A DNA stretch of 64,000 nt from Phyllobacterium sp. T1293. Its GTDB lineage: Bacteria > Pseudomonadota > Alphaproteobacteria > Rhizobiales > Rhizobiaceae. The DNA lies in the NCBI RefSeq assembly GCF_020731415.2, contig NZ_CP088273.1:315001-379000 (forward strand). The letters run 5' to 3'. Position numbers and translations under genes: made by a program. The notes beneath the pieces were generated by a model. The model was not told the DNA's origin. It saw nothing but the letters and a program-made list of their open reading frames with translations, and ran no database searches. This document shows, one piece after another, positions 35,179 through 43,988 of this stretch (positions are counted from its first letter, which is position 1; each line of letters opens with the position of its first letter).

Positions 35179-37608
35179 CTACTTGCTGGCCAGCGGCTGC
35201 ACCAGTGGGGTGATGCGGCGGATGGCAACACGGCGATTCTGCTGCTCGGGTCCATCGACCTTGATCTTCAGATAGCGTTCGCCATAGCCTTGGGTGGCCA
35301 TGTTTTCAGGCGGAATGCCGAATACATTGGTCAGGGCCTGGGCGACCGATTCAGCCCGCTTATCCGAGAGAACAAGGTTGGCCTGGTCGGAACCCACGGC
35401 ATCGGTGTGGCCTTCGATGAGGAAGGTTTCAGCCGGGTTCTTTTTCAGGATCTCCGCCATCGCCTTGGCGACGCTGTCGAGATGCGGGACCTGATCGTCG
35501 GTGATGTCAGCCGAACCGAACTTGAAGGTGATCGTATCCAGATCGATACGGCGCACCTTGTCACGGATACGGGCAGAACGCTTGACTTCATCAACGGAGT
35601 AAATGCGTTCAACACGTTCCACCGGCGGGCGGATGAAGAAGTCGTAGACGTCTGCTTCCGGCACCTGATCGGCATCAAGAATATAGTCACGCACCGGTAT
35701 GGTGAGAATGAGCGGTGGCAGATCAAGGCCGGGATCGCGCCATTGATAGCGTTCCTCGCGGTCATAATCGGGCGTATAGCTCAGCAGAATCTCACGGCCA
35801 TCCGGCATGACGCGCGAGCGCTGAATCACATCGCCATAACGATTGCGGATGGTGACGACCTGCACGCCATTGTCACGCACGATGGTTTCGCGGGTACGGC
35901 GGCGCGGCAAGTCCTCGTAATAGACATCCTGCGCATCACGCGACATGCGCGGACGGTCGGAGCTTTCAACAAAGATGTTGTTATTGACTTCAACGATGGT
36001 GCGGTTGTCGATCTTCTGGATAATCTGCACATCGGCAGGACGCTCTTCACGCGGTGCCTGTTTGACGCGGGTGCCTTCCTCGGTGCGGATACCCTCCACC
36101 TTGACCGGTACCAGCGCCTTCTGCACATCCGCGTCATTCTTTGGCGGCGGTGCGGGCGGGGTAGCTGGAACCTGAACGGCAGGCTGCTGGACAACCGGCT
36201 GTTGGACCACCGGCTGTTGACCGGCAGGCTTTTCGACGATCTGACCGCCGGTGCCCTTTACAGGCGGGGCTGGCTTCTGGCTGTCGAGAACCGGGGCGGC
36301 ATTTTCCGGCAAGGGCGAGGCATCCTTTGGTCCGGGCTTTCCGGCTTCGACAGGCGTTGCGGGCTTTTCGCCAGCGGGTTTTTCACCCGTAGGCTGACCG
36401 GCGGCAGGCTCCAGCGCTGGCTTCTGTCCTTCAACCGGCTTGGCAGGCTTTTCTCCCGCAGCAGGTTCTGTAACAGGAGCTGGCTTCTCGCCTGCAGGTT
36501 TTCCGGTCGCGGGTTGTTCACCAGCAGGTTGCTCGGTTGCAGGCTTTTGGCCTTCGACCGGCTTTGCTGGCTTTTCACCCTTGGCAGGTTCCGTAGCGGG
36601 TGCAGGCTTCTCACCTTTGGCAGGTTCGGTGACAGGTGCGGGTTTTTCACCCGCTGGCTGTTCCGCTGCAGGTTTCTTGCCTTCGGCTGGTTTGGCCGGC
36701 TTTTCCGCAGGCTGATTGGTTGCCGGTTCCGTTGCAGGCTTTTGTGCCTCAGCAGGCTTGGCGGGCTTTTCGCCCGTGGCGGGCTCGGCAGCAGGTGCAG
36801 GCTTTTCAGTTGCGGGTTGCTCCGCTGCTGGCTTTTGCTCCTTGGGTTTCTGCGGCTTTTCAACGGCGGGCTCTTGGGCAGCCGGAGCTTCCTTGGCCGC
36901 TTTTTCAGTGGCTTTCCTGGCGTCCTCGGCGGCTTTTTCCGTTTGCTGGTCAGCGGCCTTCTGGGCGCTTTCGGCTTTCTTGCGTGCTTCGGCCTCGATA
37001 GCCTTTTGCTGTTCCGCAGCCTTGTTGGCTTCGGCTTCAGTTGCCTTCTTTGCCTGTTCGGCTTCCTGCGCAGCAGCTTTTTCGGCAGCCTTTGCAGCCT
37101 GCGCCTCTTCGGCAGCTTTCTGCTTGGCTTCAGCTTCTATGGCCTTTTGCTGTTCGGCTTTGGCGGCCTGTGCTTCTGCCGCTGCTCTCTGTTTGGCCTC
37201 GGCTTCAGCAGCTTTTGCAGCCTGCGCCTCCTCGGCGGCCTTCTGCTTGGCTTCTGCTGCGATGGCCTTCTGCTCTTCAGCCGCTTTCTGTGCTTCTTCC
37301 TGCGCAGCGCGCTTGGCCTCCTGCGCACGTTCGGCAGCCTGAGCCTCCGCAGCGCGGGCTTCTTGTTCAGCGCGTTTTCTTGCCTGCTCTTCAGCTTTTT
37401 GCTGGCCACCGGTATCCGCTTCCGGAGCCTGGTTCTGTGCTTCCTCTATCTGAGCGGGCGCTTCACTTTCCGCCTGCGCCAGCAACAACGGAGCTTCGTT
37501 GGTATTGGAAGAGATGTAAGGGCGAGGGAGTGGCGATTGCTCTGCCATCGCCGAGGGCGAGGAGAACAGAATTGCTGTTGAAGCAAAAAAGAGTGCTGTG
37601 CGTTTCAT
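35179..37608 (-). CDS. OmpA-family protein with long Ala/Lys/Glu coiled coil and Pro-rich repeats
   Basis: An 809-residue exported protein. A signal peptide (MKRTALFFASTAILFSSPSAMA) is followed by three blocks. Residues ~75-250 are almost entirely Ala, Glu, Lys and Gln (AEEQKAIAAEAKQKAAEEAQ-type heptads), predicting a very long helix or coiled coil. Residues ~250-450 are Pro/Ala/Lys repeats of the kind GEKPAPVTEPAKGEKPA. The C-terminal OmpA domain (residues ~690-809) has FKFGSADITDD, LIEGHTDAVGSDQANLVLSDKRAESVAQAL and NRRVAIRR, which bind peptidoglycan. The protein probably spans the periplasm and tethers the outer membrane to the wall. The start ATG at 37608 has ACAGGG 6 bp upstream. Confidence 0.88.
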   Translation of the reverse strand: MKRTALFFASTAILFSSPSAMAEQSPLPRPYISSNTNEAPLLLAQAESEAPAQIEEAQNQAPEADTGGQQKAEEQARKRAEQEARAAEAQAAERAQEAKRAAQEEAQKAAEEQKAIAAEAKQKAAEEAQAAKAAEAEAKQRAAAEAQAAKAEQQKAIEAEAKQKAAEEAQAAKAAEKAAAQEAEQAKKATEAEANKAAEQQKAIEAEARKKAESAQKAADQQTEKAAEDARKATEKAAKEAPAAQEPAVEKPQKPKEQKPAAEQPATEKPAPAAEPATGEKPAKPAEAQKPATEPATNQPAEKPAKPAEGKKPAAEQPAGEKPAPVTEPAKGEKPAPATEPAKGEKPAKPVEGQKPATEQPAGEQPATGKPAGEKPAPVTEPAAGEKPAKPVEGQKPALEPAAGQPTGEKPAGEKPATPVEAGKPGPKDASPLPENAAPVLDSQKPAPPVKGTGGQIVEKPAGQQPVVQQPVVQQPAVQVPATPPAPPPKNDADVQKALVPVKVEGIRTEEGTRVKQAPREERPADVQIIQKIDNRTIVEVNNNIFVESSDRPRMSRDAQDVYYEDLPRRRTRETIVRDNGVQVVTIRNRYGDVIQRSRVMPDGREILLSYTPDYDREERYQWRDPGLDLPPLILTIPVRDYILDADQVPEADVYDFFIRPPVERVERIYSVDEVKRSARIRDKVRRIDLDTITFKFGSADITDDQVPHLDSVAKAMAEILKKNPAETFLIEGHTDAVGSDQANLVLSDKRAESVAQALTNVFGIPPENMATQGYGERYLKIKVDGPEQQNRRVAIRRITPLVQPLASK

Positions 37609-37879
37609 TGTCATCCCTGTCTTGCGTTTCTCTCTATTGAAACACGTCAAATATTTGTGACCGCAGGTTGGGCCAGCTTTGTGGCAGCCAATTGACCATC
37701 GCGGTCGTCTCACCAGATTTCTTGCGGGTACACATGTGCAAATGTGATCCTGCCCGAATCCGATTACAGGCAGATTGCACGGGCGAGCCTGTATCGCGTG
37801 TGAAGGTGCCGTTCATTTTGGGTTCATGCAGAAAATGCGCTACACTGGACGGATCGATGTTTGAGATGTATGCGAGCGC

Positions 37880-38335
37880 ATGCCCAAAGAACCATTCTGG
37901 AAAACCAAGACGCTTGATGAGCTGAACCGCTCGGAATGGGAGAGCCTGTGCGATGGTTGCGGGCGCTGCTGTCTGCACAAGCTGGAAGATGAAGACACGG
38001 ATGAAATCTATTTCACCACCGTGGCCTGCACATTGCTTGATGCGGGAACATGCCAGTGCTCAGATTATGTGGGCCGGAAGAAGAAAGTTCCCGACTGCGT
38101 TTTCCTGACGCCGGAGATTGTCCGTGAAGTGCCTTGGCTGCCTGAAACCTGCGGCTATCGCCTCATTGATGAGGGCAGGGATCTCTATTGGTGGCATCCG
38201 CTGGTTTCGGGAAGCGCGGAAACCGTGCATGAAGCCGGAATTTCGGTGCGCGGCAAGGTGACCGCCTATGATCACGACCTGAAAAGGGACGAAGATTATT
38301 TCGACCACATGATGATGGCCGAATCAGAAAGTTAG
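37880..38335 (+). CDS. ycgN: YcgN family (UPF0260) cysteine-cluster protein
   Basis: A 151-residue protein of the YkgJ/YcgN type. The N-terminal [35 protein letters not shown] carries a CxxCxxCC cluster, which with further Cys residues ([27 protein letters not shown]) may bind zinc or an iron-sulfur centre. The pattern [26 protein letters not shown] is fully typical. Length agrees with E. coli YcgN (153). Function is unknown. The ATG at 37880 has GCGAGCGC but no strong ribosome-binding site; the initial MPKEPFWK matches the family. Confidence 0.92.
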   Translation: MPKEPFWKTKTLDELNRSEWESLCDGCGRCCLHKLEDEDTDEIYFTTVACTLLDAGTCQCSDYVGRKKKVPDCVFLTPEIVREVPWLPETCGYRLIDEGRDLYWWHPLVSGSAETVHEAGISVRGKVTAYDHDLKRDEDYFDHMMMAESES

Positions 38336-38459
38336 GGAATTTAATTCTACTGAACGGGAGATGAATGGAACGTTGAAGCTTTGTTCAGGTGATTTGTGGA
38401 ACAAACGATCACCTTCCGGATTTCAGGTCTGGATCAATAAACAATAAAGGAGAAACGCC

Positions 38460-38813
38460 ATGTCCCGCATTTCATTCAAGATGCTCGCTGTGTCCGCCGC
38501 TCTTGGCCTCGGTTCCCTCTTCGGTGTTAGCGCCGCTTCAGCTGCGCCCATCGCCCCGTCGTCTCAGATCGTTGATGTTGCCGGTTCAAATGTCATCAAG
38601 GTCGATCATCGTTATGGCCATCGCTATCATCACGGCTATCGGCCTGTACGTGCGTGCAGTGTCAATCTGGCGTTGAACAAGGCGAGCCGCATGGGCATCC
38701 GTAATCCACGGGCTGTCGTGAACCGGAATGTCGTACGGGTTACTGGTTGGCGTTATGGTCATCGCACCGCTGTCGTCTTTGCCCGTGCGCCCGGCTGCCC
38801 GGTCATCCGTTAA
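38460..38813 (+). CDS. Small exported protein of unknown function
   Basis: A 117-residue protein with an N-terminal signal peptide (MSRISFKMLAVSAALGLGSLFGVSAASA, cleavage near residue 28). The mature part contains a short His/Tyr/Arg stretch (DHRYGHRYHHGYRPVRAC) and a C-terminal segment with two Cys residues and RVTGWRYGHRTAVVFARAPGCPVIR. Similar small periplasmic proteins are common in Rhizobiales and have no assigned function. AAGGAGAAACGCC precedes the ATG, a good ribosome-binding site. The end of the gene is duplicated (see findings). It is a single gene followed by a terminator. Confidence 0.8.
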   Translation: MSRISFKMLAVSAALGLGSLFGVSAASAAPIAPSSQIVDVAGSNVIKVDHRYGHRYHHGYRPVRACSVNLALNKASRMGIRNPRAVVNRNVVRVTGWRYGHRTAVVFARAPGCPVIR

Positions 38814-38863
38814 GCGGCTGCCCGATCATCCGTTAATCCAATTCGACTCACCACAACCTGAAC

Positions 38864-38890
38864 GGGCGAAAGTTTTGCCTTTCGCCCTAT
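38864..38890 (+). terminator. Hairpin terminator after the small exported protein
   Basis: GGGCGAAAG (38864-38872) and CTTTCGCCC (38879-38887) form a 9-bp stem with loop TTTTGC. The downstream T-tract is poor. Confidence 0.6.
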
Positions 38891-38946
38891 TCCGCCCATA
38901 ATCAGCTGCGACGCAGCTCATGTCACTTCATCCGGGGAGATATTCC

Positions 38947-39678
38947 ATGACACCAAAATTTCTAGCCGTGGCTGTTGCCGCAACCGCAATGATGGCCGTT
39001 CCTTTCGCCGCTATGGCCGAGGAAGCACCACGTCCGCACATTACGGTTACAGGGCAAGGCGAAGCTGCTGCTGCACCTGATATGGCCGTGCTTTCACTGG
39101 TTGTATTGCAGGAAAAGCCGACCGCTCGGGAAGCTTTGACCGCTAACAACGAGACCATGGCCAAGGTCCTCGACGCCATGAAGAAGGCCGGAATCGCCGA
39201 GCGCGATCTGCAGACATCAGGCTTCAGCATTGATCCACGCTATGTCTATCCTGAGAACAAGCAGGGTGAACAACCGAAGGCACCGAAGATTGTCGGCTAT
39301 GCGGTTTCCAACTCCCTGTCGGTGCGGGTGCGCGACCTCAAAAAGGTTGGCGATATTCTGGATCAATCGGTGACGCTTGGCGTCAATCAGGGCGGCAATC
39401 TGACCTTCACCAATGACAAGCCGGAAACCATCCTTGAGGAAGCCCGCAAGAAGGCCGTGGCCGACGCCATTGCCAAGGCAAAGACCCTGACGGAAGCCGC
39501 TGGTGTGGAAGTCGGCAAGATCATCGAGATCAGTGAGCAGTCTTTCCAGCCTCGCCCATACGAAATGGCTGGCCGCGCCAAGATGATGGCAGCACCTGCA
39601 TCGGATTCCGTGCCGGTTGCTGCGGGTGAGAACAGCTACAATGTCACCGTCAACGTGACGTTCGAGCTGAAGAACTAA
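38947..39678 (+). CDS. bp26: BP26/Omp28-like periplasmic SIMPL-domain protein
   Basis: A 243-residue exported protein with signal peptide [24 protein letters not shown] and one SIMPL (DUF541) domain. Compared from memory with Brucella BP26 (Omp28, the 26-kDa periplasmic immunogen), long segments coincide: [60 protein letters not shown]26 forms a ring- or channel-like oligomer in the periplasm; its role is uncertain. The ATG at 38947 has GGGGAGA 6-8 bp upstream. Single gene, followed by a weak GGGT/ACCC hairpin with T-tract near 39700-39728. This is among the best phylogenetic markers in the window. Confidence 0.9.
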   Translation: MTPKFLAVAVAATAMMAVPFAAMAEEAPRPHITVTGQGEAAAAPDMAVLSLVVLQEKPTAREALTANNETMAKVLDAMKKAGIAERDLQTSGFSIDPRYVYPENKQGEQPKAPKIVGYAVSNSLSVRVRDLKKVGDILDQSVTLGVNQGGNLTFTNDKPETILEEARKKAVADAIAKAKTLTEAAGVEVGKIIEISEQSFQPRPYEMAGRAKMMAAPASDSVPVAAGENSYNVTVNVTFELKN

Positions 39679-39740
39679 GACGAGCCTCAGCTACAACGAA
39701 AGGGTCCCCTGCGGCACCCTTTTTGTTTTGTGGGGTTATC

Positions 39741-40406
39741 TCAGGTCGCCCGCATCCAATAGGCGATATCTTTCCAGTCTGCGAACACCGCGCTGGCGCC
39801 TTTGTCCAGCAGGGTCTGGGCATGGGATGTGTAGGTATGGCCGCCGCCAGTATAGCCAATGGCTGTCATGCCCGCGGCAACGGCACCTTCCACACCATAG
39901 GGCGAATCTTCAATCACCACGCAGGTGGATGGTTCGTATCCCATTTCTTTTGCCGCGTGCAGGAAGAGATCAGGCGCAGGCTTGCCGCGCTTGACCATGG
40001 ACGAAGAATAGATCGCATCGCCAAAGAAACCGGCAAGTTTCGTTGTCGCCAGGCTGAAATGAATGCGCTCCAGCGATGAGGACGAGGCAACACAGCGTGG
40101 TGTTTCCAGCGCTTCGAGCAGCGCGGTGATACCGGGTGTTGGTTGCAGGAACTGGCTGAAAACATGTTTCGTCTCCGGCCAGAGTTCGGCTTCACCGGCC
40201 TCGGAAAGCTGGAAGCCGCTCAGCTCCGTGATTCGCTTGATGATATCGGCCTGTTTCATGCCAACGCATTGGGCAATGGTGCCTTCAGGCAGGTTCATCC
40301 CATGCCGCGCATAAACATTGTGGTAGGCGCGTTCCGCCAGCGGCTCGCTGTCCACGAGCACACCATCACAATCAAAAATTATCAGATCGAACCTGTTTTG
40401 CGGCAT
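39741..40406 (-). CDS. HAD-superfamily phosphatase, beta-phosphoglucomutase-like
   Basis: A 221-residue HAD-IA hydrolase. Motif I is IIFDCDGVLVDSEPLAERAYH (nucleophile Asp12, acid Asp14), motif II is the Ser in CVASSSSLERI, motif III is the Lys in VKRGKPAPDLFLHAAKEMG, and motif IV is VVIEDSPYGVEGAVAAGM. The helical cap between motifs I and II suits small sugar phosphates. The gene is divergent from the DRL operon, with 177 bp between. It may belong to the same regulon and could dephosphorylate an accumulating sugar phosphate from that pathway, but this is inferred only from position. Such proteins are numerous and broad-specificity. Confidence 0.85.
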   Translation of the reverse strand: MPQNRFDLIIFDCDGVLVDSEPLAERAYHNVYARHGMNLPEGTIAQCVGMKQADIIKRITELSGFQLSEAGEAELWPETKHVFSQFLQPTPGITALLEALETPRCVASSSSLERIHFSLATTKLAGFFGDAIYSSSMVKRGKPAPDLFLHAAKEMGYEPSTCVVIEDSPYGVEGAVAAGMTAIGYTGGGHTYTSHAQTLLDKGASAVFADWKDIAYWMRAT

Positions 40407-40494
40407 TTGCGTCTCTCTTTTGGGGGCGTGCGTTCCGAACGTTCACACGCTTGTTATTTGATCATTGTTACAACTCTTATAATGCACATAGGTG

Positions 40495-40523
40495 TTGACT
40501 AAAATACAAATGTTCAATATTCG
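40495..40523 (+). promoter_or_regulatory. Promoter/operator of the DRL operon
   Basis: TTGACT (40495-40500) is a good -35, with TATTCG 17 bp downstream as a poor -10. The motif ACAAATGTTCAATATT (40506-40521) overlaps this promoter and matches 15 of 16 positions of one at 46067-46082 before gutM. Confidence 0.55.
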
Positions 40524-40583
40524 ATTGATGGAAAGACAGTGGTTCCCGGCGTCGCACCGGAGACCGGCGAGGAGCATATTTGT

Positions 40584-41903
40584 ATGGCGAGCAATGTAGC
40601 ATTGACGGGATTGGCGCGGGATATGCAGGCGCGTGCGGATGCGGGGCGTCCAATCCGCATTGGTCTGATCGGATCGGGCGAGATGGGCACCGATATCGTC
40701 ACCCGCGTCGCCCATATGCCCGGCGTCGAAATCGGGGCGATTTCCGAATTGAACCTGCCCAATGCCCTGAAGGCCGTCGATATCGCCTATCAGGAACCAG
40801 GCCATGCACGCGAGGTGAATACCGCTTCGGCGCTGACCTCAGCCATGGAAAGCGGCAGGATTGCCGTCACCGACAATGCGGATCTGATCCTTGAGAATGA
40901 TCTGATCGATGTGGTGATCGATGCAACAGGTGTTCCGGCTGTCGGTGCCGAAATCGGGCTTCGCGCCATGGAGCATGGCAAGCATCTCGTCATGATGAAT
41001 GTCGAGGCTGATGTGACCATCGGCGCATACCTTAAAAGCGAGGCTGATCGCCTTGGCGTGACCTATTCACTCGGGGCTGGTGACGAGCCTTCCTCCTGCA
41101 TGGAACTGATCGAGTTCGTCTCGGCCATGGGCCATCCGATTGTCGCTGCCGGCAAGGGCAAGAACAACCCGCTCAACATCGATGCCATTCCTGATGATTA
41201 TGAGGAAGAGGCAGCGCGCCGCCATATGAATGTGCGCATGCTGGTGGAATTCGTCGATGGTTCGAAAACCATGGTTGAAATGGCGGCGATTGCCAATGCC
41301 ACCGGACTGGTGCCTGACAAGGCTGGCATGCATGGTCCGGCGGCAACGCTCGACCAGCTCAACAAGACGCTGATCCCGCAAAAGGATGGCGGGTTGCTGT
41401 CGCGCGTTGGTGTTGTCGATTATTCCATCGGCAAGGGTGTTGCCCCCGGCGTGTTCGTCGTTGCCGACATGTCGCATCCGCGCATATCGGAGCGCATGGA
41501 AGATCTGAAGATGGGCAAGGGTCCATACTTTACCTTCCACCGGCCCTATCACCTGACATCGCTGGAAGTGCCGCTGACCTGTGCCCGTGTCGTGCTTTAC
41601 GGCAAGGCGGATATGGTGCCGCTGTCCAAGCCGGTGGCGGAAGTCTGTGCGGTTGCCAAGAAGGACCTCAAGGTCGGCGAGACACTCGATGCGATCGGCG
41701 AATATTGCTACCGCGCCTGGATCATGACGGCGCAGGAGGCACGCGATGCCAGGGCGATCCCCTGCGGCCTTCTGCAGGGCGGCACGGTGACAGCACCGAT
41801 TGCCAAGGGCGAACTCATCACCAGCGCCAATGCCGCACCCATCGCAGGCTCAAAGATCGTCGAACTCAGGCAGCGTCAGGACAAGCTCGTTTATGGCGGG
41901 TGA
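40584..41903 (+). CDS. drl: DXR-like (DRL) / COG4091 NAD(P)-dependent oxidoreductase with SAF domain
   Basis: A 439-residue protein of the homoserine-dehydrogenase-like COG4091 family. It has an N-terminal Rossmann domain (IRIGLIGSGEMGTDIVTRVA, residues 24-43), a central catalytic part (VIDATGVPAVGAEIG, HLVMMNVEADVTIG, YSLGAGDEPSSCMELIEFV, GKGKNNPLN) and a C-terminal SAF domain (IPCGLLQGGTVTAPIAKGELITSANA). Brucella DRL, which replaces DXR and interconverts 1-deoxyxylulose 5-phosphate and 2-C-methylerythritol 4-phosphate, belongs to this family, and the sequence fits my memory of it closely. Clade membership needs a tree. SAF members are often misannotated as FlgA. First gene of an operon with E1/E2 genes. 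GAGGAG precedes the ATG at 40584. Confidence 0.8.
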   Translation: MASNVALTGLARDMQARADAGRPIRIGLIGSGEMGTDIVTRVAHMPGVEIGAISELNLPNALKAVDIAYQEPGHAREVNTASALTSAMESGRIAVTDNADLILENDLIDVVIDATGVPAVGAEIGLRAMEHGKHLVMMNVEADVTIGAYLKSEADRLGVTYSLGAGDEPSSCMELIEFVSAMGHPIVAAGKGKNNPLNIDAIPDDYEEEAARRHMNVRMLVEFVDGSKTMVEMAAIANATGLVPDKAGMHGPAATLDQLNKTLIPQKDGGLLSRVGVVDYSIGKGVAPGVFVVADMSHPRISERMEDLKMGKGPYFTFHRPYHLTSLEVPLTCARVVLYGKADMVPLSKPVAEVCAVAKKDLKVGETLDAIGEYCYRAWIMTAQEARDARAIPCGLLQGGTVTAPIAKGELITSANAAPIAGSKIVELRQRQDKLVYGG

Positions 41904-41949
41904 TATCAGACGGATAGAATTCAGGGCAATCAGCTAAGGAGTGCCAAGC

Positions 41950-42975
41950 ATGGCTCCCGCCACCAACGCTAAATTCAAGGATGATGGTAGCAATCTTCCT
42001 TTCGCGTTCCGGCATTATTCTCCGGATCAGCTGAAGGAAGCGTTGCGCAAAATGTATCTCATCCGCCGCTTCGAGGAAGGCGCGGAAGAATCCTACACGC
42101 GCGGGCTTATCCACGGCACGATGCATCTTTCCATCGGGCAGGAGGCAAGTGCTGTCGGCATTTCTCTGCCGCTTAATGAAGATGATATGATCACCTCCAC
42201 CCATCGCGGGCATGGGCACTGCATCGCCAAGGGCGCGGAAGTGTCAAAGATGTTCGCCGAGTTTTTTGGCAAGGAAACCGGCTATTGCAAGGGCCGTGGC
42301 GGCTCCATGCATATTGCCGATGTGTCCAAGGGCAATCTTGGAGCCAATGGCATCGTTGGTGGCGGAATTCCGATTGCGGTGGGTGCTGCGCTGTCCGCCA
42401 AGAAGCAGAAGAACGGCAAGGTAGTGATTTCCTATTTTGGTGATGGTGCCAACAATGAGGGCGCTTTTCACGAGGCGCTGAATATTGCCGCCATCTGGAA
42501 ACTGCCTGTTGTCTTCGTTTGTGAAAACAATGGTTACGGCATGTCCACTTCGACCCAGCGGTCGACGGCTGTTGCCAACGTGGCGGATCGTGCTGCCGGG
42601 TACAACATGCCGGGTGTGATTGTGGACGGCAATAATCTGTCCGATGTGGCGGAGGCTTCCAACGCCGCTGTCGAACGGGCGCGGCGCGGCGAGGGCCCGA
42701 CGCTGATCGAGTGCAAGACCTACCGGCATCGTGGCCATTCCAAGAGCGACCGCAACCGCTATCGCACCAAGGAAGAGATCGAGGACTGGGTCGCCAACCG
42801 CGATCCCATCGATCTGTTCGAAAGCCAGTTGAAGGAATTCGGCTTTGTCACCGACGGGGATATCGAGGCAATCCGCACAGGTGTGGAGACGGAAATCGCC
42901 GAGGCGATTGAATTTGCCAGAAACAGCCCATCGCCTGATCTGAACAACCTCACACGCGACGTGTACACGGACTGA
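41950..42975 (+). CDS. Thiamine-diphosphate dehydrogenase E1 alpha subunit (acetoin dehydrogenase AcoA-like)
   Basis: A 341-residue E1alpha of the acetoin/pyruvate dehydrogenase type. The thiamine diphosphate motif runs from [10 protein letters not shown] (near 164) to CENNGYG (near 192), preceded by the GAxAALxK-like [16 protein letters not shown] and [35 protein letters not shown]. The regulatory phosphorylation loop of eukaryotic E1 is partly matched by [22 protein letters not shown]. The ATG at 41950 has AAGGA 9 bp upstream. Second gene of the DRL operon (46 bp after it) and 11 bp before E1beta. Acetoin dehydrogenases cleave acyloins; the substrate here is probably the DRL product. Confidence 0.88.
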   Translation: MAPATNAKFKDDGSNLPFAFRHYSPDQLKEALRKMYLIRRFEEGAEESYTRGLIHGTMHLSIGQEASAVGISLPLNEDDMITSTHRGHGHCIAKGAEVSKMFAEFFGKETGYCKGRGGSMHIADVSKGNLGANGIVGGGIPIAVGAALSAKKQKNGKVVISYFGDGANNEGAFHEALNIAAIWKLPVVFVCENNGYGMSTSTQRSTAVANVADRAAGYNMPGVIVDGNNLSDVAEASNAAVERARRGEGPTLIECKTYRHRGHSKSDRNRYRTKEEIEDWVANRDPIDLFESQLKEFGFVTDGDIEAIRTGVETEIAEAIEFARNSPSPDLNNLTRDVYTD

Positions 42976-42986
42976 AAGCATACCCG

Positions 42987-43985
42987 ATGAACGAGACAAT
43001 TCGCGAGCTGAGCTATTCGCAGGCTATTCAGGAAGCCATGGCGCTGGCCATGGAAGCAGATGAGCGGGTGTTCCTCATGGGTGAGGATATCGGCGTCTAT
43101 GGCGGTGCCTTTCAGGTCACCGGCGATCTGGTGCATCGCTTTGGTGAAGACCGGGTGATGGACACGCCGATTTCCGAACTTGGTGGCGCTGGCGTTGCCG
43201 TCGGTGCGGCCTTGACTGGTATGCGGCCGATTTTCGAGTTCCAGTTTTCCGACTTTGCCGCGCTTGCCATGGAGCAGATCGTCAATCAGGCGGCCAAAAT
43301 CCGCTATATGCTGGGTGGTGCCGTTTCGGTGCCGCTGGTCATGCGTTTTCCATCGGGTTCCGGTACGGGGGCGGCAGCCCAGCACAGCCAAAGTCTTGAA
43401 GCATGGCTTGGCCATGTGCCCGGTCTGAAAGTTATCCAGCCTTCCACCCCCTATGATGCCAAGGGCATGCTGCTGGCCGCTATCGAAGACCCGGACCCGG
43501 TGATGATCTTTGAGCACAAGTTGCTCTACAAGATGAAGGGGCCGGTGCCCGAGGGCTATTATACGGTGCCAATCGGCAAGGCGGCGGTGGTGCGCGAGGG
43601 TAGCGATCTTACCATCGTTGCTTCCGCCATCATGGTACACAAGGCACTGGAAGCGGCAAAGGAACTGGAAAAGGAAGGGATCAACGTCGAGGTGGTTGAT
43701 CTTCGAAGCATCAGGCCGATGGACAAAGACACGATCATCGCCAGCGTCAAGAAAACGTCCAGACTGATGTGCGTCTATGAGGGTGTAAAGACGCTCGGTA
43801 TCGGTGCGGAAGTCAGCGCCATGATCGCCGAAAGCGAAGCCTTCGATTATCTCGACGCGCCGATTGTGCGGCTTGGCGGCGCGGAAACGCCGATCCCCTA
43901 TAATCCGGAGCTGGAAAAGGCCACCGTGCCGCAACTGCCGGGAATATTGAAGAGCGCCCGCGATCTCGTGAAGGGGGTACGCTAG
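42987..43985 (+). CDS. Thiamine-diphosphate dehydrogenase E1 beta subunit (AcoB-like)
   Basis: A 332-residue transketolase-fold subunit completing the alpha2beta2 E1. Conserved blocks are [85 protein letters not shown] (Glu contacts the thiazolium aminopyrimidine ring) and [22 protein letters not shown]. The C-terminal transketolase domain ends with [16 protein letters not shown]. It starts 11 bp after E1alpha and ends 3 bp before E2, so translation is tightly linked. Length and pattern fit both AcoB and PdhB. The operon partner E2 with a hydrolase domain favours the acetoin type. Confidence 0.9.
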   Translation: MNETIRELSYSQAIQEAMALAMEADERVFLMGEDIGVYGGAFQVTGDLVHRFGEDRVMDTPISELGGAGVAVGAALTGMRPIFEFQFSDFAALAMEQIVNQAAKIRYMLGGAVSVPLVMRFPSGSGTGAAAQHSQSLEAWLGHVPGLKVIQPSTPYDAKGMLLAAIEDPDPVMIFEHKLLYKMKGPVPEGYYTVPIGKAAVVREGSDLTIVASAIMVHKALEAAKELEKEGINVEVVDLRSIRPMDKDTIIASVKKTSRLMCVYEGVKTLGIGAEVSAMIAESEAFDYLDAPIVRLGGAETPIPYNPELEKATVPQLPGILKSARDLVKGVR

Positions 43986-43988
43986 GTC

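Noticed and set aside
35290..37581. 763-codon open frame on the plus strand
   Set aside because: It is the mirror of the Ala/Lys/Glu/Pro-rich OmpA-family gene. Its Leu/Arg/Phe/Cys-rich product reflects the repeats on the other strand, and it has no independent family signature.
40584..41903. Annotation as flagellar FlgA because of the SAF domain
   Set aside because: The SAF domain is only the C-terminal part; the main body is a Rossmann oxidoreductase of the homoserine dehydrogenase-like family, and no flagellar gene is near.
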